Assembly: GCF_000374085.1 (NCBI RefSeq)
Contig: NZ_KB893389.1
Coordinates: 2,274-66,273 of the forward strand
DNA from: Spirosoma spitsbergense DSM 19989
GTDB lineage: Bacteria > Bacteroidota > Bacteroidia > Cytophagales > Spirosomataceae
Reading direction: 5' to 3'
DNA length: 64,000 nt
Shown: piece by piece, positions 27,533 to 36,074 of the stretch
Layout: each line of letters begins with the position of its first letter
How positions within the stretch are numbered: the stretch's first letter is position 1
Notes under the pieces: model-generated
Database searches by the model: none
What the model was told of the DNA's origin: nothing
The model's input: the letters and a program-made list of their open reading frames with translations, nothing else
Program-made: the position numbers and the translations under genes

Positions 27533-27550
27533 ATTTTACAGGTGTAAAAT
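27533..27550. promoter_or_regulatory. Perfect 18-base palindrome upstream of the sigma gene
   Basis: ATTTTACA, GG, TGTAAAAT: 8-base perfect arms with a 2-base spacer, between the sigma start (27458) and the stop of the beta-helix gene (27593). The size and symmetry suit a dimeric repressor or activator site, but no regulator is identified. Confidence 0.4.
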
Positions 27551-27592
27551 AAGGGTGATTTTGGCCGAATCTACCCGACAGACCAATTTGTT

Positions 27593-28954
27593 TTACTGTT
27601 CAAAGGCACCCCGGTCCCGACCCGGCCCCTTTGGCCGTGCTTTGCCGGTAATATCCGTTTTCAGGGCCACAGCAGCAGAGCCGGTGTTATGGCCTTTACT
27701 ATCCTTCGTCAGCCGGAAATTACCCTTCGTTATATCAGTTTCTACGTCGATAAAATTGGGGTCGGCAATGATGTCATTAGTCCCCACTAAAACATTCTGC
27801 GCCACTGGATATAGGTTGTAATCCCACTTAACATCAGTGTTCCGATTGTTGGAGGTTACCTTGCCAGCAGGCCGGGGAGTGATAATGTTGTTCATTATCA
27901 CCACATCGGTCGATCGGTTGGCAAACAGTTCGGGGTAGCCAACAATACCGCCGTTCCAGTAGGTAGTGTTGTTGATAATATCGACGTGCCGGGTCCGAAA
28001 TGTGTGAATCCCCGACCCACCGTTGAAGGCGCTGATGTTGTCGGCAATCAGTGCCCGGCCTTTCCACTCCGGGCGTTTGGGTTTGGCAGCCGGAGCGGGC
28101 TTGGTGCTGTCTGGTTTGACGACGGCGTCAGCGTTGGGGTTAGTGGCCCCCTGACCCTGCTCCTGATCGGTTACATCGAGAATAATTCCATTACCGTCGC
28201 TGAGTTTACCGATTTGCTCCCAGGGCACCAGCGTTTTATTGTTCCACACATAGTTGCGCTGAATCACCACATGATACCCCGGCGCATCGTCATGCGCCCA
28301 GTTGTTGAGCGTAGTAATGCCCGAGCCACCATAGCGCATAAACCAGGCGTTATTATAAACCCGACAGTCTTCGACCGTAAAATAATCGATTTCAATGCCG
28401 ACAATCCCACCACCGGGGCACTTGGCAACTTCGCAGTTCCGAATAACTAGATGGTGCGGCTTTTCATCTGGTTTCTTACCCCGGCCATTGAAGAAGATGC
28501 CGTTGGTATTGAAGTACGGGTCAGGTTTGGGCTTTCTGGCGTCTTCCTGTGCTTTCAGCAGTACAATCGAATCGTTACTGCCAATAACCCGCAGTCCGTC
28601 GAAGATGTGATACGACCCCGAAATCTGAATACCAGCCCAGCCCGTTGGGCGAATTTCGGGATGCTGACCCGGCAGGGCTTTCCAGGTAATCCAGGCTCCG
28701 TCTTTCCCCGACCGGGTGATATTCAAAACCGCGCTACCGTTTCCTTTATCGGAGTTGGTGTAGATGCCGTTTCCGATTAAAACCACTTCACCGGGCTGCA
28801 CCAGATCGGCGGCCTTTTGCAGATTACGGAATGCCGTTTTTTCGGTTTTCCCATCGTTGGTATCATTACCCGTGCCGGATACGTACCAGGTTTGGTCATG
28901 GGCAGCCAGGTTAACAAAGAGCAGTAGAAATACGACAAATTGGGAATTTTTCAT
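27593..28954 (-). CDS. Exported right-handed beta-helix protein
   Basis: 453 residues with a signal peptide (MKNSQFVVFLLLFVNLAA), a short opening motif (WYVSGTGNDTNDGKTEKTAF) and a parallel beta-helix rich in NNxxY/W turns. It closes with GRDRGAFEQ, equivalent to the SPDMGAYE end of the 382-3984 beta-helix. The central PHHLVIRNCEV...DYFTVEDCRVYNNAW and SDGNGIILD segments match that protein region by region, so the two are paralogous. A proline/lysine-rich loop (STKPAPAAKPKRPEW) interrupts one turn. It lacks a T9SS tail and Ig domains, so it is probably periplasmic. Polysaccharide lyase or hydrolase activity is inference from the fold. Confidence 0.82.
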   Translation of the reverse strand: MKNSQFVVFLLLFVNLAAHDQTWYVSGTGNDTNDGKTEKTAFRNLQKAADLVQPGEVVLIGNGIYTNSDKGNGSAVLNITRSGKDGAWITWKALPGQHPEIRPTGWAGIQISGSYHIFDGLRVIGSNDSIVLLKAQEDARKPKPDPYFNTNGIFFNGRGKKPDEKPHHLVIRNCEVAKCPGGGIVGIEIDYFTVEDCRVYNNAWFMRYGGSGITTLNNWAHDDAPGYHVVIQRNYVWNNKTLVPWEQIGKLSDGNGIILDVTDQEQGQGATNPNADAVVKPDSTKPAPAAKPKRPEWKGRALIADNISAFNGGSGIHTFRTRHVDIINNTTYWNGGIVGYPELFANRSTDVVIMNNIITPRPAGKVTSNNRNTDVKWDYNLYPVAQNVLVGTNDIIADPNFIDVETDITKGNFRLTKDSKGHNTGSAAVALKTDITGKARPKGPGRDRGAFEQ

Positions 28955-28987
28955 GCTATTTAATCGAGTCAGATTGGTATTTTTATT

Positions 28988-29247
28988 TTAGAGAAGGTCG
29001 GTATTTAGCACCATCGGCAATGACCCGTACTGCATCGACTGGGTATACAGGCCGTTGTGCATAAGGGTCCCGTACTTTTTGGCTTTTAGTAGACTATGAT
29101 GGAGGTAATCAGCCGGAGAATAACCTGGCCCCTGCCTACAGGAAATGCGTTGTCGGTTTTGGGACCTACCTCAACGACGGAGCAGGGTTGAGCCAGCAGC
29201 CGCGACGAAACCAGTATGCAGAAAAACAAGCTAATTCGTTGAACCAT
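28988..29247 (-). pseudogene. Frameshifted fragment of a small exported protein
   Basis: From the ATG at 29247 the minus strand encodes a good signal peptide (MVQRISLFFCILVSSRLLAQ) and then CSVVEVGPKTDNAFPVG, but the frame closes after about 53 codons. A second frame, starting near GYSPADYLHHSLLKAKKYG and running through MHNGLYTQSMQYGSLPM to a stop at 28988, carries protein-like sequence that looks like its continuation. I do not recognise the family. The two halves suggest a short exported protein, or the two ends of a longer one, joined out of frame. Confidence 0.4.
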
Positions 29248-29252
29248 GTTCG

Positions 29253-29390
29253 TTATGAAGCGGGTTTCCTGACCGTAGTCGCTGTAAAAGAGCCTGGCAG
29301 CGTGTAGGCCTTGTGGGCGTACTGAAACGTCCAGGCTATGTAATCATCGCCCAGCACTTTACCGACGTTGAACCGAAGCAGAAATTTCAT
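29253..29390 (-). pseudogene. Possible GH10 xylanase fragment
   Basis: A 45-codon frame contains KVLGDDYIAWTFQYAHKA, which closely resembles the helix that precedes the FYNDY segment in family 10 endo-xylanases (WY-xLGDDYIAKAF-YAHEADP, recalled from the family). Nothing before or after it in the three minus-strand frames continues the match, so if the identification is right it is a small remnant. It ends 6 bases before the start of the fragment at 28988-29247. Confidence 0.35.
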
Positions 29391-29540
29391 GGGAATAGCC
29401 GATTAGGGAGAGTTTGCCACCGGGACATTACTGGTAAAACGGAATAGTCCTGATTTTTCCCGGTTTTCATCCGTATTTCTTTGGGCAGCCACAAATGAGT
29501 CGGCAGTACAGTTGGCCGAAGGAGCAGATTCAGTAAATAC

Positions 29541-29567
29541 AAAAGAGCTGAAGTTTGTGCTTCAGCC
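29541..29567 (-). terminator. Rho-independent terminator
   Basis: A 7-base stem (GCTGAAG, arms 29547-29553 and 29560-29566) with a 6-base loop, followed on the minus strand by CTCTTTT. It lies about 85 bases past the stop of the small membrane protein gene at 29652 and probably ends that transcript. Confidence 0.7.
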
Positions 29568-29651
29568 CTGCTTGTGTCAATTTCCCATTATAGGTGTTAT
29601 CTACTCTGACAGTAGGGGCTGCCCAATGGCAATCGCTACTGTCAATATCTA

Positions 29652-29921
29652 TCATCCGGGCACTTTCTGATCGAGGTAATACGCAGACAACAAGCCCAAA
29701 CCGGCTCCCCAGAGTATCAGGGCTGCTCCGTGTAAAGCGACCTCGAACGATTCACTATAGAGTTGTCTGAACCAGGTAAGCGCAACACCATCTAAAAATA
29801 TGGCCGTAAACGTTATAACGACCACCGGCCTCAGAAGCTCGTTCCAGGGCAGACCACTGGTTTGTTTGGTGACGTACAGAAACGCTCCGGTTAGGGGACC
29901 CTTCTTTAGCGAATAACGCAT
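29652..29921 (-). CDS. Small two-helix membrane protein, unknown function
   Basis: 89 residues with two hydrophobic segments (PVVVITFTAIFLDGVALTWF and EVALHGAALILWGAGLGLLS) and a short charged tail. I do not recognise a family. The start is uncertain: no ribosome-binding sequence stands out before 29921, and an overlapping frame (29755-29970) begins MLNENKKSWILTGYALFAKEG, so the N-terminus may have been altered by a one-base change near 29905. A terminator follows at 29541-29567. Confidence 0.55.
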   Translation of the reverse strand: MRYSLKKGPLTGAFLYVTKQTSGLPWNELLRPVVVITFTAIFLDGVALTWFRQLYSESFEVALHGAALILWGAGLGLLSAYYLDQKVPG

Positions 29922-30165
29922 AGCCGGTTAAAATCCAGGATTTTTTGTTTTCATTGAGCATAGCGCACAATCATCTGGTTGGTAACCCTAAAGTTACGGC
30001 TACTAGCCAGTTCTACGAAAGACTGCGGCTTCTACAAGTTTGGAGAAGGCATTCTCATCTTTTTGTACGGCTAAAAGATTATTGTGATAGACATCATTCG
30101 GTATAAATTCTCCGATTCCGGGTTAAACCTCCTTCGCAAACGTTAAAAAATAGTACCCCTGATCT

Positions 30166-31008
30166 CTAGCGGCCAGTCAATGTTCCATTTCCAATTCGTC
30201 GTAATAAATTAACGCCCATCAGAAAGGGCATGACAAAAGGAATAGCCGGAATCGATACCGCATAACCAGCAATGGTAAGTGGCTCAATGGAGAATGAAGG
30301 CAATACACACAGAAAAAAACCGAGCAAGTTCATTCCTATATAGACTCGGCAAGCCATTGGCTTTAACCACCCTACGCGTCCCAGAGATACGGCAAAAGAA
30401 GCTGTGGCCAGGTAGATTAATGCCACTTCAATGGAGCTAATCCAGGCAAACAGGGCGCGAAGGGGTAAGTACCAGTCCGGCCGTTTCGGGGAAGCCGCGT
30501 CAACGAACAGCTTAAATGACTCCGTCAAATAACTACCCCAATAGATCATGTTGAGCATAAATAAAGGCATTGCCAGCAGGACTAGCAGCAAGCCCAGTTG
30601 GGAATATAAATCCTAGCCAGTCCGTTTCAATTGATTTCTCAATAAAGCAAAGCCAAGTGTGAAGAACACACCACTGCCTAGCAGAATAGCATAACGGACC
30701 TGCTGTTCAATAGCGGTAGCTACCCAGCCTTCCGCCGTAGCTGGTGGCGGACCCATGCCCCCAAACAAGGCAATAAATACCCAGGGGATCACGAACAAAT
30801 AAGCGCATATCACCAATTGTTTAGTGTCCTCATCCTGGCTTGGAAGGGCCTTCGAACTCAGTACCCAAGCTGCCAGTAGCATCAGACAGACATGGATCAT
30901 CCAGATTGGCAGATAGATGGTATAGCTGGTGTGGCCAATCGTAAAGGCGAGGAGAGCCGCCAAGAATGGGACAAGCGTTAAATAAAGCTGACTCAAAGTC
31001 CGTAGCAT
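30166..31008 (-). pseudogene. Polytopic membrane protein interrupted by one in-frame TAG
   Basis: Two open stretches, 30616-31008 and 30166-30612, are in the same frame and are separated only by a TAG at 30613-30615. Read together they give about 280 residues with roughly eight hydrophobic segments (for example LVPFLAALLAFTIGHTSYTI, YLFVIPWVFIALFGGMG, LGLLLVLLAMPLFMLNMIYW, FVMPFLMGVNLLRRI). The residues around the stop (LKRTG*DLYSQLG) read as a normal loop between helices, so this is one gene rather than two. The second half has only a TTG as a possible start at 30591. Function not recognised. Confidence 0.75.
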
Positions 31009-31324
31009 TGGCTTGGCTGTTCTGAAGATGACTGGTTTGGTCAGCTAATTTACTACCGGTTCCAGGAAAGAGTGCTGCCCGTTCATTGCGAGTGGCTGAG
31101 TAGATGCAAATTTAGCTTGTAGTAATTTTTTAACCTGATTAACGCCCTGGGCCTATCTTAAGAGAGGATTTAACATTGAGCTGATTACGTACCAGACGTA
31201 GGCTAGAGCCAGAAACTTGCTCAGCCCTTTTTTTTACGGATTAAATCAGTGAGGTATAAACCTCTACTGATGCAATTCATATCTTCGCTACATCCCTGTT
31301 GACGTTCAGTTAAACGCCCTCCAC
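31009..31324. other. Intergenic stretch without a gene
   Basis: 316 bases between the membrane-protein gene and the GMC oxidoreductase stop. No frame with protein-like sequence is apparent. It should contain the promoter of the membrane-protein gene (see 31107-31114) and the 3' end of the oxidoreductase transcript; an AAAAAAAAGGGCTGAGC block near 31228 on the minus strand is not followed by a clear hairpin. Confidence 0.5.
31107..31114 (-). promoter_or_regulatory. Possible Bacteroidota -7 box
   Basis: TAAATTTG on the minus strand fits the TAnnTTTG consensus of the Bacteroidota housekeeping sigma and lies about 95 bases before the membrane-protein start at 31008. No clear TTG -33 element is seen at the usual spacing, so confidence is low. 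Confidence 0.25.
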
Positions 31325-33055
31325 TCACAAATCCCCCTTCTTCCCTTCCCGAACGGCATAATCGACAGCGCGGGCGGTGAGGGCCATGTAGGTCAGTGAT
31401 GGGTTCTGGCAGGCCGACGAAGCCATGCTGGCCCCGTCCGTTACGAAGACGTTCTTTACGGCATGAAGCTGATTCCATTTGTTGAGCATCGACGTTTTAG
31501 GGTCATGCCCCATCCGTGCCGTGCCCATTTCGTGGATGGCCAGACCGGGATTCTGGTGGTTGTCGATAGCCGCCGTTACCCGGATGCCCGCAGCTTCCAT
31601 CATCGCTTTGGCCTGGGTTATGGCGTCCTGCGTCATCTTATCTTCATTATCGCTCCAGGCGCAGTCGATATCCAGCGTCGGCATACCCCACTGATCTTTG
31701 TTCGTCTGGTTTAGCCGGACGTGGTTTTCATAGCGGGGCAGCATCTCGCCCATCGCTGTCATACTGAACGACCACCCGCCGGGCGTTGTGAGCGATTCCT
31801 TGAAATCGGCCCCGAACCCTTCCTTGCCGCGCCCTCGCTCCCAACCGGCCCGTTGGCCTCCACAGGCATAGGCGTAGCCACGCACAAAATCGGTCTGTTT
31901 ATCATCCAGCACGTTACGGAAACGGGGCACATAGGTACCGGTGGGTCGCCGACCGTAATAGTATTTGTCGTCCAGGTCAGAACCGTCATACACGCCACTC
32001 ACCCGCCCCCGGTAGTTATGGTCCATCAGGTAATGACCCAACACGCCACTATCGTTCCCCAGCCCGTTTGGAAACCGGTGCGAGGTCGAGTTGAGTAAAA
32101 TCAGCGTTGAATTGAGCGTTGCCGCATTCACGAAAATAATCCGGGCGTAGTACTCGGTCATTTCCTTCGTGTTGGTGTCGATCACCCGAACGCCGGTTGC
32201 TTTTTTCTTTCGCTCATCGTAGATGATGGAATGAACTACTGAAAACGGCCGAATGGTCAGCTTGCCTGTTTTGGCGGCTGCGGGCAGCGTAGCCGCATTG
32301 CTGCTGAAGTAGGCTCCGTACAGACATCCCCGCCCGCACCAGTTGCGCGACTGACAGTCGGCCCGGCCCAGTGCCAGATGAACAGGCTGTGCTTTGCTCA
32401 GATTGGCGGTGCGGCTAATGATGAGGTGACGATCGGCGTATTCTTTTTTCCAGGCATCGCGAACGCTTTTTTCGATGCAGCTCATCTCGAAGGGTGGTAA
32501 AAATTCACCGTCGGGCAGCGTCGATAAGCCATCCCGATTGCCACTGATACCGGCAAATTTCTCGACGTAGCTGTACCAGGGCGCTAAATCCGGGTAACGA
32601 ATGGGCCAGTCTGCGCCGTGACCGTCTTTGAGATTATCCTCAAAATTGAACGGTGCCCAGCGTTGCGTCCAGCGCGCCCACGACAGCGATTTACCCCCCA
32701 CCTGATAGCCCCGAATCCAGTCGAAGGGTTTGGTCTGCTGGTAGGGGTGATCAGTATCGCGGATAAAAAATTGCCCGGAATACTCATTGAAGGCGTAAGC
32801 CACTTTGGCCTGTATCGGGCTTTTTTCCAGTACCTCCAGCGGGTAGCGGCCCCGGTGGGCCATCTCCCACGGACTCGACATCGTGGTCGGATAGTCTTTA
32901 ACGTGTTCAACGGGTCGCCCGCGTTCCAGCACCATTGTCTTCAACCCTTTCTGGGTCAACTCTTTAGCGGCCCAGCCTCCGCTTATACCGGAGCCAATCA
33001 CAATGGCATCGTATTGGTTAGCGGTCGGTGATGTTGTATTTCCAGTCAGATTCAT
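31325..33055 (-). CDS. GMC family FAD-dependent oxidoreductase
   Basis: 576 residues. N-terminal FAD-binding Rossmann motif (AIVIGSGISGGWAAKELTQKG), a substrate region with GGKSLSWARWTQRW, a cluster of cysteines (DCQSRNWCGRGC), and the C-terminal GMC domain (GTARMGHDPKTSMLNKWNQLH; VFVTDGASMASSACQNPSLT) with a likely active-site His in AIHEMGTARMG. Related enzymes oxidise sugar alcohols or sugars, often at C3. No signal peptide is seen, and the small 'gluconate dehydrogenase subunit 3' partner often encoded next to such genes is absent. It is 58 bases after a broken Gfo/Idh/MocA gene. Confidence 0.9.
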   Translation of the reverse strand: MNLTGNTTSPTANQYDAIVIGSGISGGWAAKELTQKGLKTMVLERGRPVEHVKDYPTTMSSPWEMAHRGRYPLEVLEKSPIQAKVAYAFNEYSGQFFIRDTDHPYQQTKPFDWIRGYQVGGKSLSWARWTQRWAPFNFEDNLKDGHGADWPIRYPDLAPWYSYVEKFAGISGNRDGLSTLPDGEFLPPFEMSCIEKSVRDAWKKEYADRHLIISRTANLSKAQPVHLALGRADCQSRNWCGRGCLYGAYFSSNAATLPAAAKTGKLTIRPFSVVHSIIYDERKKKATGVRVIDTNTKEMTEYYARIIFVNAATLNSTLILLNSTSHRFPNGLGNDSGVLGHYLMDHNYRGRVSGVYDGSDLDDKYYYGRRPTGTYVPRFRNVLDDKQTDFVRGYAYACGGQRAGWERGRGKEGFGADFKESLTTPGGWSFSMTAMGEMLPRYENHVRLNQTNKDQWGMPTLDIDCAWSDNEDKMTQDAITQAKAMMEAAGIRVTAAIDNHQNPGLAIHEMGTARMGHDPKTSMLNKWNQLHAVKNVFVTDGASMASSACQNPSLTYMALTARAVDYAVREGKKGDL

Positions 33056-33113
33056 AAACTGTCAGAGTTAGAGGGTATGAAGATTCGGTAACGGCTGGTG
33101 CCGAGACCGGGCA

Positions 33114-34343
33114 TTAGTCAAGGCTAACCGGTTCTTTCGGCTGATCTTTCTCCACGATTTTTCCGTTTGCCTTATCTTTCAAAATCAGCTTGTGCCGACC
33201 ATCGTGGGTGATTTCTTCTTTAATCAGGTAAAAATGATCGTCGTAGTCCGTCAGCGTTTTTTCGGCGCTCAGGCCTTCCTGTCCCCGCCAAACGGCCAGG
33301 TTAATGGGCTCCCACTGCTTCGTTTCGGCCGAGCGATAAGCCGCGTCCAGAATGGCATTGACCACATAGCCATCATAGAAGGTTTCGGCGGGTTCGCGGC
33401 CATTCTCGCACGCATCAAACATGTCGGCAAACATGTGATTATAGCCTAAATCGTTCACTTCGTCACCCACCGGAAAAAGCCAGCCGGAATTCGATTCGGC
33501 TTTTTCGGCCACGTAATCGGCCCCTTTGCCACCGGAATGCCGGCCAGAGGTGTACATCTCGAAGCCGGTACGCAAAAAATTGTTGATCCAGATAGTGCCC
33601 TCGGTGCCCATCACTTCGTCGCGCAGGTCCATACCGCCCCGAAACACCCAGCTCACCTCGAATTGTCAAATGGCCCCGTTTTCGTATTTGACCAGGGCAA
33701 TGGCATGGTCTTCGGCGTCGATAGGCTTCACCTGGGTGGCAGCCCAGCACATCACCTCGACGGGCCGAACGTCTTTACCGATGAAACTCCGGGCAATTTC
33801 GACGCAGTGACAACCCAGATCGAGCATACACCCGCCACCCGCCTGCTCCTTGTCCCAGAACCAGTTAGAGTGCGGACCGGGGTGCGCTTCCCTGGATTTG
33901 GCCCACAAAATTCGGCCAAGCGACCCCGACTTAACCGTTTCCAGGGCTTTCAGAAACTTGGGCGAATACCACAAATCTTCGAGATAACCACCGAAAATAC
34001 CCGCTTCTTCCACCAGTTGCATCATATGCAGCGCTTCGTCGGCAGTGCGGCCCAGCGGTTTGGTACAGATGACATTTTTCCTGTGTTTGGCGCATAGCGC
34101 AACGGCCGCAGCGTGGAGATTGTTGGGCAGAGCTACGCACACCATCGTGATATCGGAATGCGAGATAACCGCTTCCATATCAGTCGACCAAATGGCACAG
34201 CTATAGTCGTTGGCAAATTTTTTGGCCGTTTCTTCCCGACGGGCGTAAATGGCGACAACACGGTCTCGGCTGCGTTGGCCGTGGAGCGATTCGGCATAAA
34301 AACGACCGATGAAACCGCCCCCAAGCATGGCAATTCGTTGCAT
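33114..34343 (-). pseudogene. Gfo/Idh/MocA oxidoreductase interrupted by one in-frame TGA
   Basis: Two open stretches in one frame (34343-33669 and 33665-33114) are separated only by a TGA at 33666-33668. Together they give about 409 residues with the N-terminal Rossmann motif (IAMLGGGFIGRFYAESL), NVICTKPLGRTADEA in the EKP position, and a C-terminal domain ([22 protein letters not shown]). The stop falls in [18 protein letters not shown], where this family commonly has Gly-Gln-Phe; GGA to TGA would explain it. No signal peptide, so it would have been cytoplasmic. It lies between the GMC oxidoreductase and an isomerase and probably belonged to the same sugar pathway. Confidence 0.85.
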
Positions 34344-34379
34344 ACGTACTGGTTTTTTAATGTAAAAATGTTGGTCGCC

Positions 34380-35276
34380 TTACACGCCAAACTGTTTTTT
34401 GATGGTCTGTCGGCTCATTTTCAGGCTTTCGCGAATGGGGCGCGTTGGTTTAAAACCCGCTGGAAACGCCAGCTCGACCAGCATGTCGCCCGAATAATTA
34501 AGCGCTTTCAACTCGCGGGCAATCGCGCCAAAATCCATGATGCCTTCGCCCACCGATTCCGACCAGACACCCGTCCAGAGGTGGTCGCGGAGGTGCATCG
34601 ATACAATTTTATCTTTGTACACTTTCAGAAACGTCGGCACATCGACCTTCGCCTGAAACAGCCAGTCGAGGTCGGGACCAAGGGCTATGTCTGGTACGCG
34701 CTCCAGCGTATTTTTCAGGTCGTAAAGCCCATCGGCGACTTCGTAGACGTGGTTATGCAGGTTAGGTACCACGTTATGCTGTTTGCCAATAGCCTGAATT
34801 TTTTGCAGCGTTTCGCCCTGAACATCCAGTTCTTCGGGCGTTTTTTTGCGTCGGGCATCGCCCACGGAAATGCCTAATGTGCGCCCCTTGAGTTTGGCGA
34901 TTCGTTCGATAACCAGACCCGCATCGTCAATAATTTCGGCCTGTTTCTGTTTGTTCCACATCGGTTGACCGTAAGATGCCCCGCTTACGGCTACGCCGGT
35001 TTTCTGAATCAGGTCGCCAATTTTTTCAACCGAATCATCGTGCCGCAGGCTAACTTCCATCAATTCGATGGCATCGAACCCCGCGTATTTCACATCGTTA
35101 AACACCTGGTCGAGTATCGGGAAACAGTCATAATTTGGCTTGTCCGACGAAAATGCCCAGTCGTGAATACCCAATACCCGCTGGCCAGCCAACGGCTTAT
35201 TATCATTCGGTTGCCAGTAATCAGTAAAGGCAATTGTGCCAGCCGTAGCTCCTAAAAAACATCGACGATTCATCAT
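34380..35276 (-). CDS. Tat-exported TIM-barrel sugar isomerase/epimerase
   Basis: 298 residues with a twin-arginine start (MMNRRCFLGATAGTIAF), then an AP-endonuclease-2-like TIM barrel (YAGFDAIELMEVSL; VVPNLHNHVYEV; ALGPDLDWLFQ; IVSMHLRDHLWTG; LVELAFPAG). Expected metal-binding acidic and His residues fall in the ELMEV, NHVYE, DLDW and MHLRD segments. It is 37 bases before the broken Gfo/Idh/MocA gene and in the same direction. Probably a periplasmic enzyme acting on an oxidised sugar; the substrate cannot be named from sequence. Confidence 0.87.
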   Translation of the reverse strand: MMNRRCFLGATAGTIAFTDYWQPNDNKPLAGQRVLGIHDWAFSSDKPNYDCFPILDQVFNDVKYAGFDAIELMEVSLRHDDSVEKIGDLIQKTGVAVSGASYGQPMWNKQKQAEIIDDAGLVIERIAKLKGRTLGISVGDARRKKTPEELDVQGETLQKIQAIGKQHNVVPNLHNHVYEVADGLYDLKNTLERVPDIALGPDLDWLFQAKVDVPTFLKVYKDKIVSMHLRDHLWTGVWSESVGEGIMDFGAIARELKALNYSGDMLVELAFPAGFKPTRPIRESLKMSRQTIKKQFGV

Positions 35277-35345
35277 GTGTATTGCGGGATAAACAGGGTT
35301 AACAGGTAGGCTTAGGCTGTTGTATATGGCTTGGAAAGTGGGTAA

Positions 35346-35981
35346 TCAAAGTAATCGAATCGCCAGCAGGAAGCTAACCAGCAGGCTGATACAACTCAGA
35401 AAAGCCCCTTTACTCTCAAACGAAGCCCGAACGCCAGACCGCAGGGTCGTCAAGGCTATGTTGATGGTGTTATAGACGCTCTTCAGCGAAATCCCCATCA
35501 CCTCGGCAGCCTGTGGGTAGGTCAGTCCTTTCATAAATACCAGGTATAGAATCTCTTTCTGGCGTTTTGGCAGTTCATTCAGGGCCATAACGACCAGCTC
35601 TTTTTGCCGTTCCACGAGCTCACTTTCAATCAGCGTGCGCTCATACGGCTGCACCAGAAAAGCGGCATCCGTAAACAGATAGTCGTCGGAGTCGAGTTTA
35701 TTCAATCGCCCAACGGTATCCAGCAGCCTCCGGCGCAACGCCCGGTACAGGTAAAACAGAATATTATCGGTTGGCCCCAGTTTCTCCCGCTTTTCATGAA
35801 TATGCAGAAAAAGTTCGTGCAGGCAATCTTCGACCACCTGCCGGTTGCGCACCAGGTTGTAGCCATACCGGTACAAGTCGCCCGAAAACAGGTCGTATAT
35901 GCGCGAAAAAGCGTCCCGGCTGCCGCCACGAAAATCATTCCAGAGGTGAGTATGCTCCGATTTCGTGAGTTCCTTTTTCAT
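35346..35981 (-). CDS. Orphan ECF RNA polymerase sigma factor
   Basis: 211 residues from the ATG at 35981 (MKKELTKSEHTHLW), chosen because it aligns with the start of the paralogue at 17156-17782; an upstream ATG at 35993 adds four residues. Region 2 (LYRYGYNLVRNRQ; VEDCLHELFLHIHEKREKLG) and region 4 (LPKRQKEILYLVFMKGLTYPQAAEVMGI) are both intact. A C-terminal hydrophobic stretch (CISLLVSFLLAIRLL) is present. Unlike the other two sigma genes it has no FecR gene next to it, so its control and target are unknown. DNA around 35761-35850 is almost identical to the 17156 gene. Confidence 0.93.
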   Translation of the reverse strand: MKKELTKSEHTHLWNDFRGGSRDAFSRIYDLFSGDLYRYGYNLVRNRQVVEDCLHELFLHIHEKREKLGPTDNILFYLYRALRRRLLDTVGRLNKLDSDDYLFTDAAFLVQPYERTLIESELVERQKELVVMALNELPKRQKEILYLVFMKGLTYPQAAEVMGISLKSVYNTINIALTTLRSGVRASFESKGAFLSCISLLVSFLLAIRLL

Positions 35982-36074
35982 AATAACAGCCATGAGAATT
36001 TTAATAAAAATAGAGACACCGAGGAAAAAGAATAAAAGTGAGAAAACTCAGTTCATCTCCGTATCCCACCCTTT

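Noticed and set aside
29755-29970. TetR-type regulator start (MLNENKKSWILTGYALFAKEG)
   Set aside because: About 20 residues resemble the first helix of some TetR proteins, but nothing after them continues the match in any frame, and the overlapping membrane-protein frame is more coherent.
30003-30113. Minus-strand 36-codon fragment with VYHNNLLAVQKDENAF
   Set aside because: It has protein-like composition but no start codon, no recognised family and no partner fragment.
33666-33668. Selenocysteine at the TGA of the Gfo/Idh/MocA gene
   Set aside because: The position is not catalytic in this family (a Gly is usual), and no selenocysteine insertion element is apparent after it.
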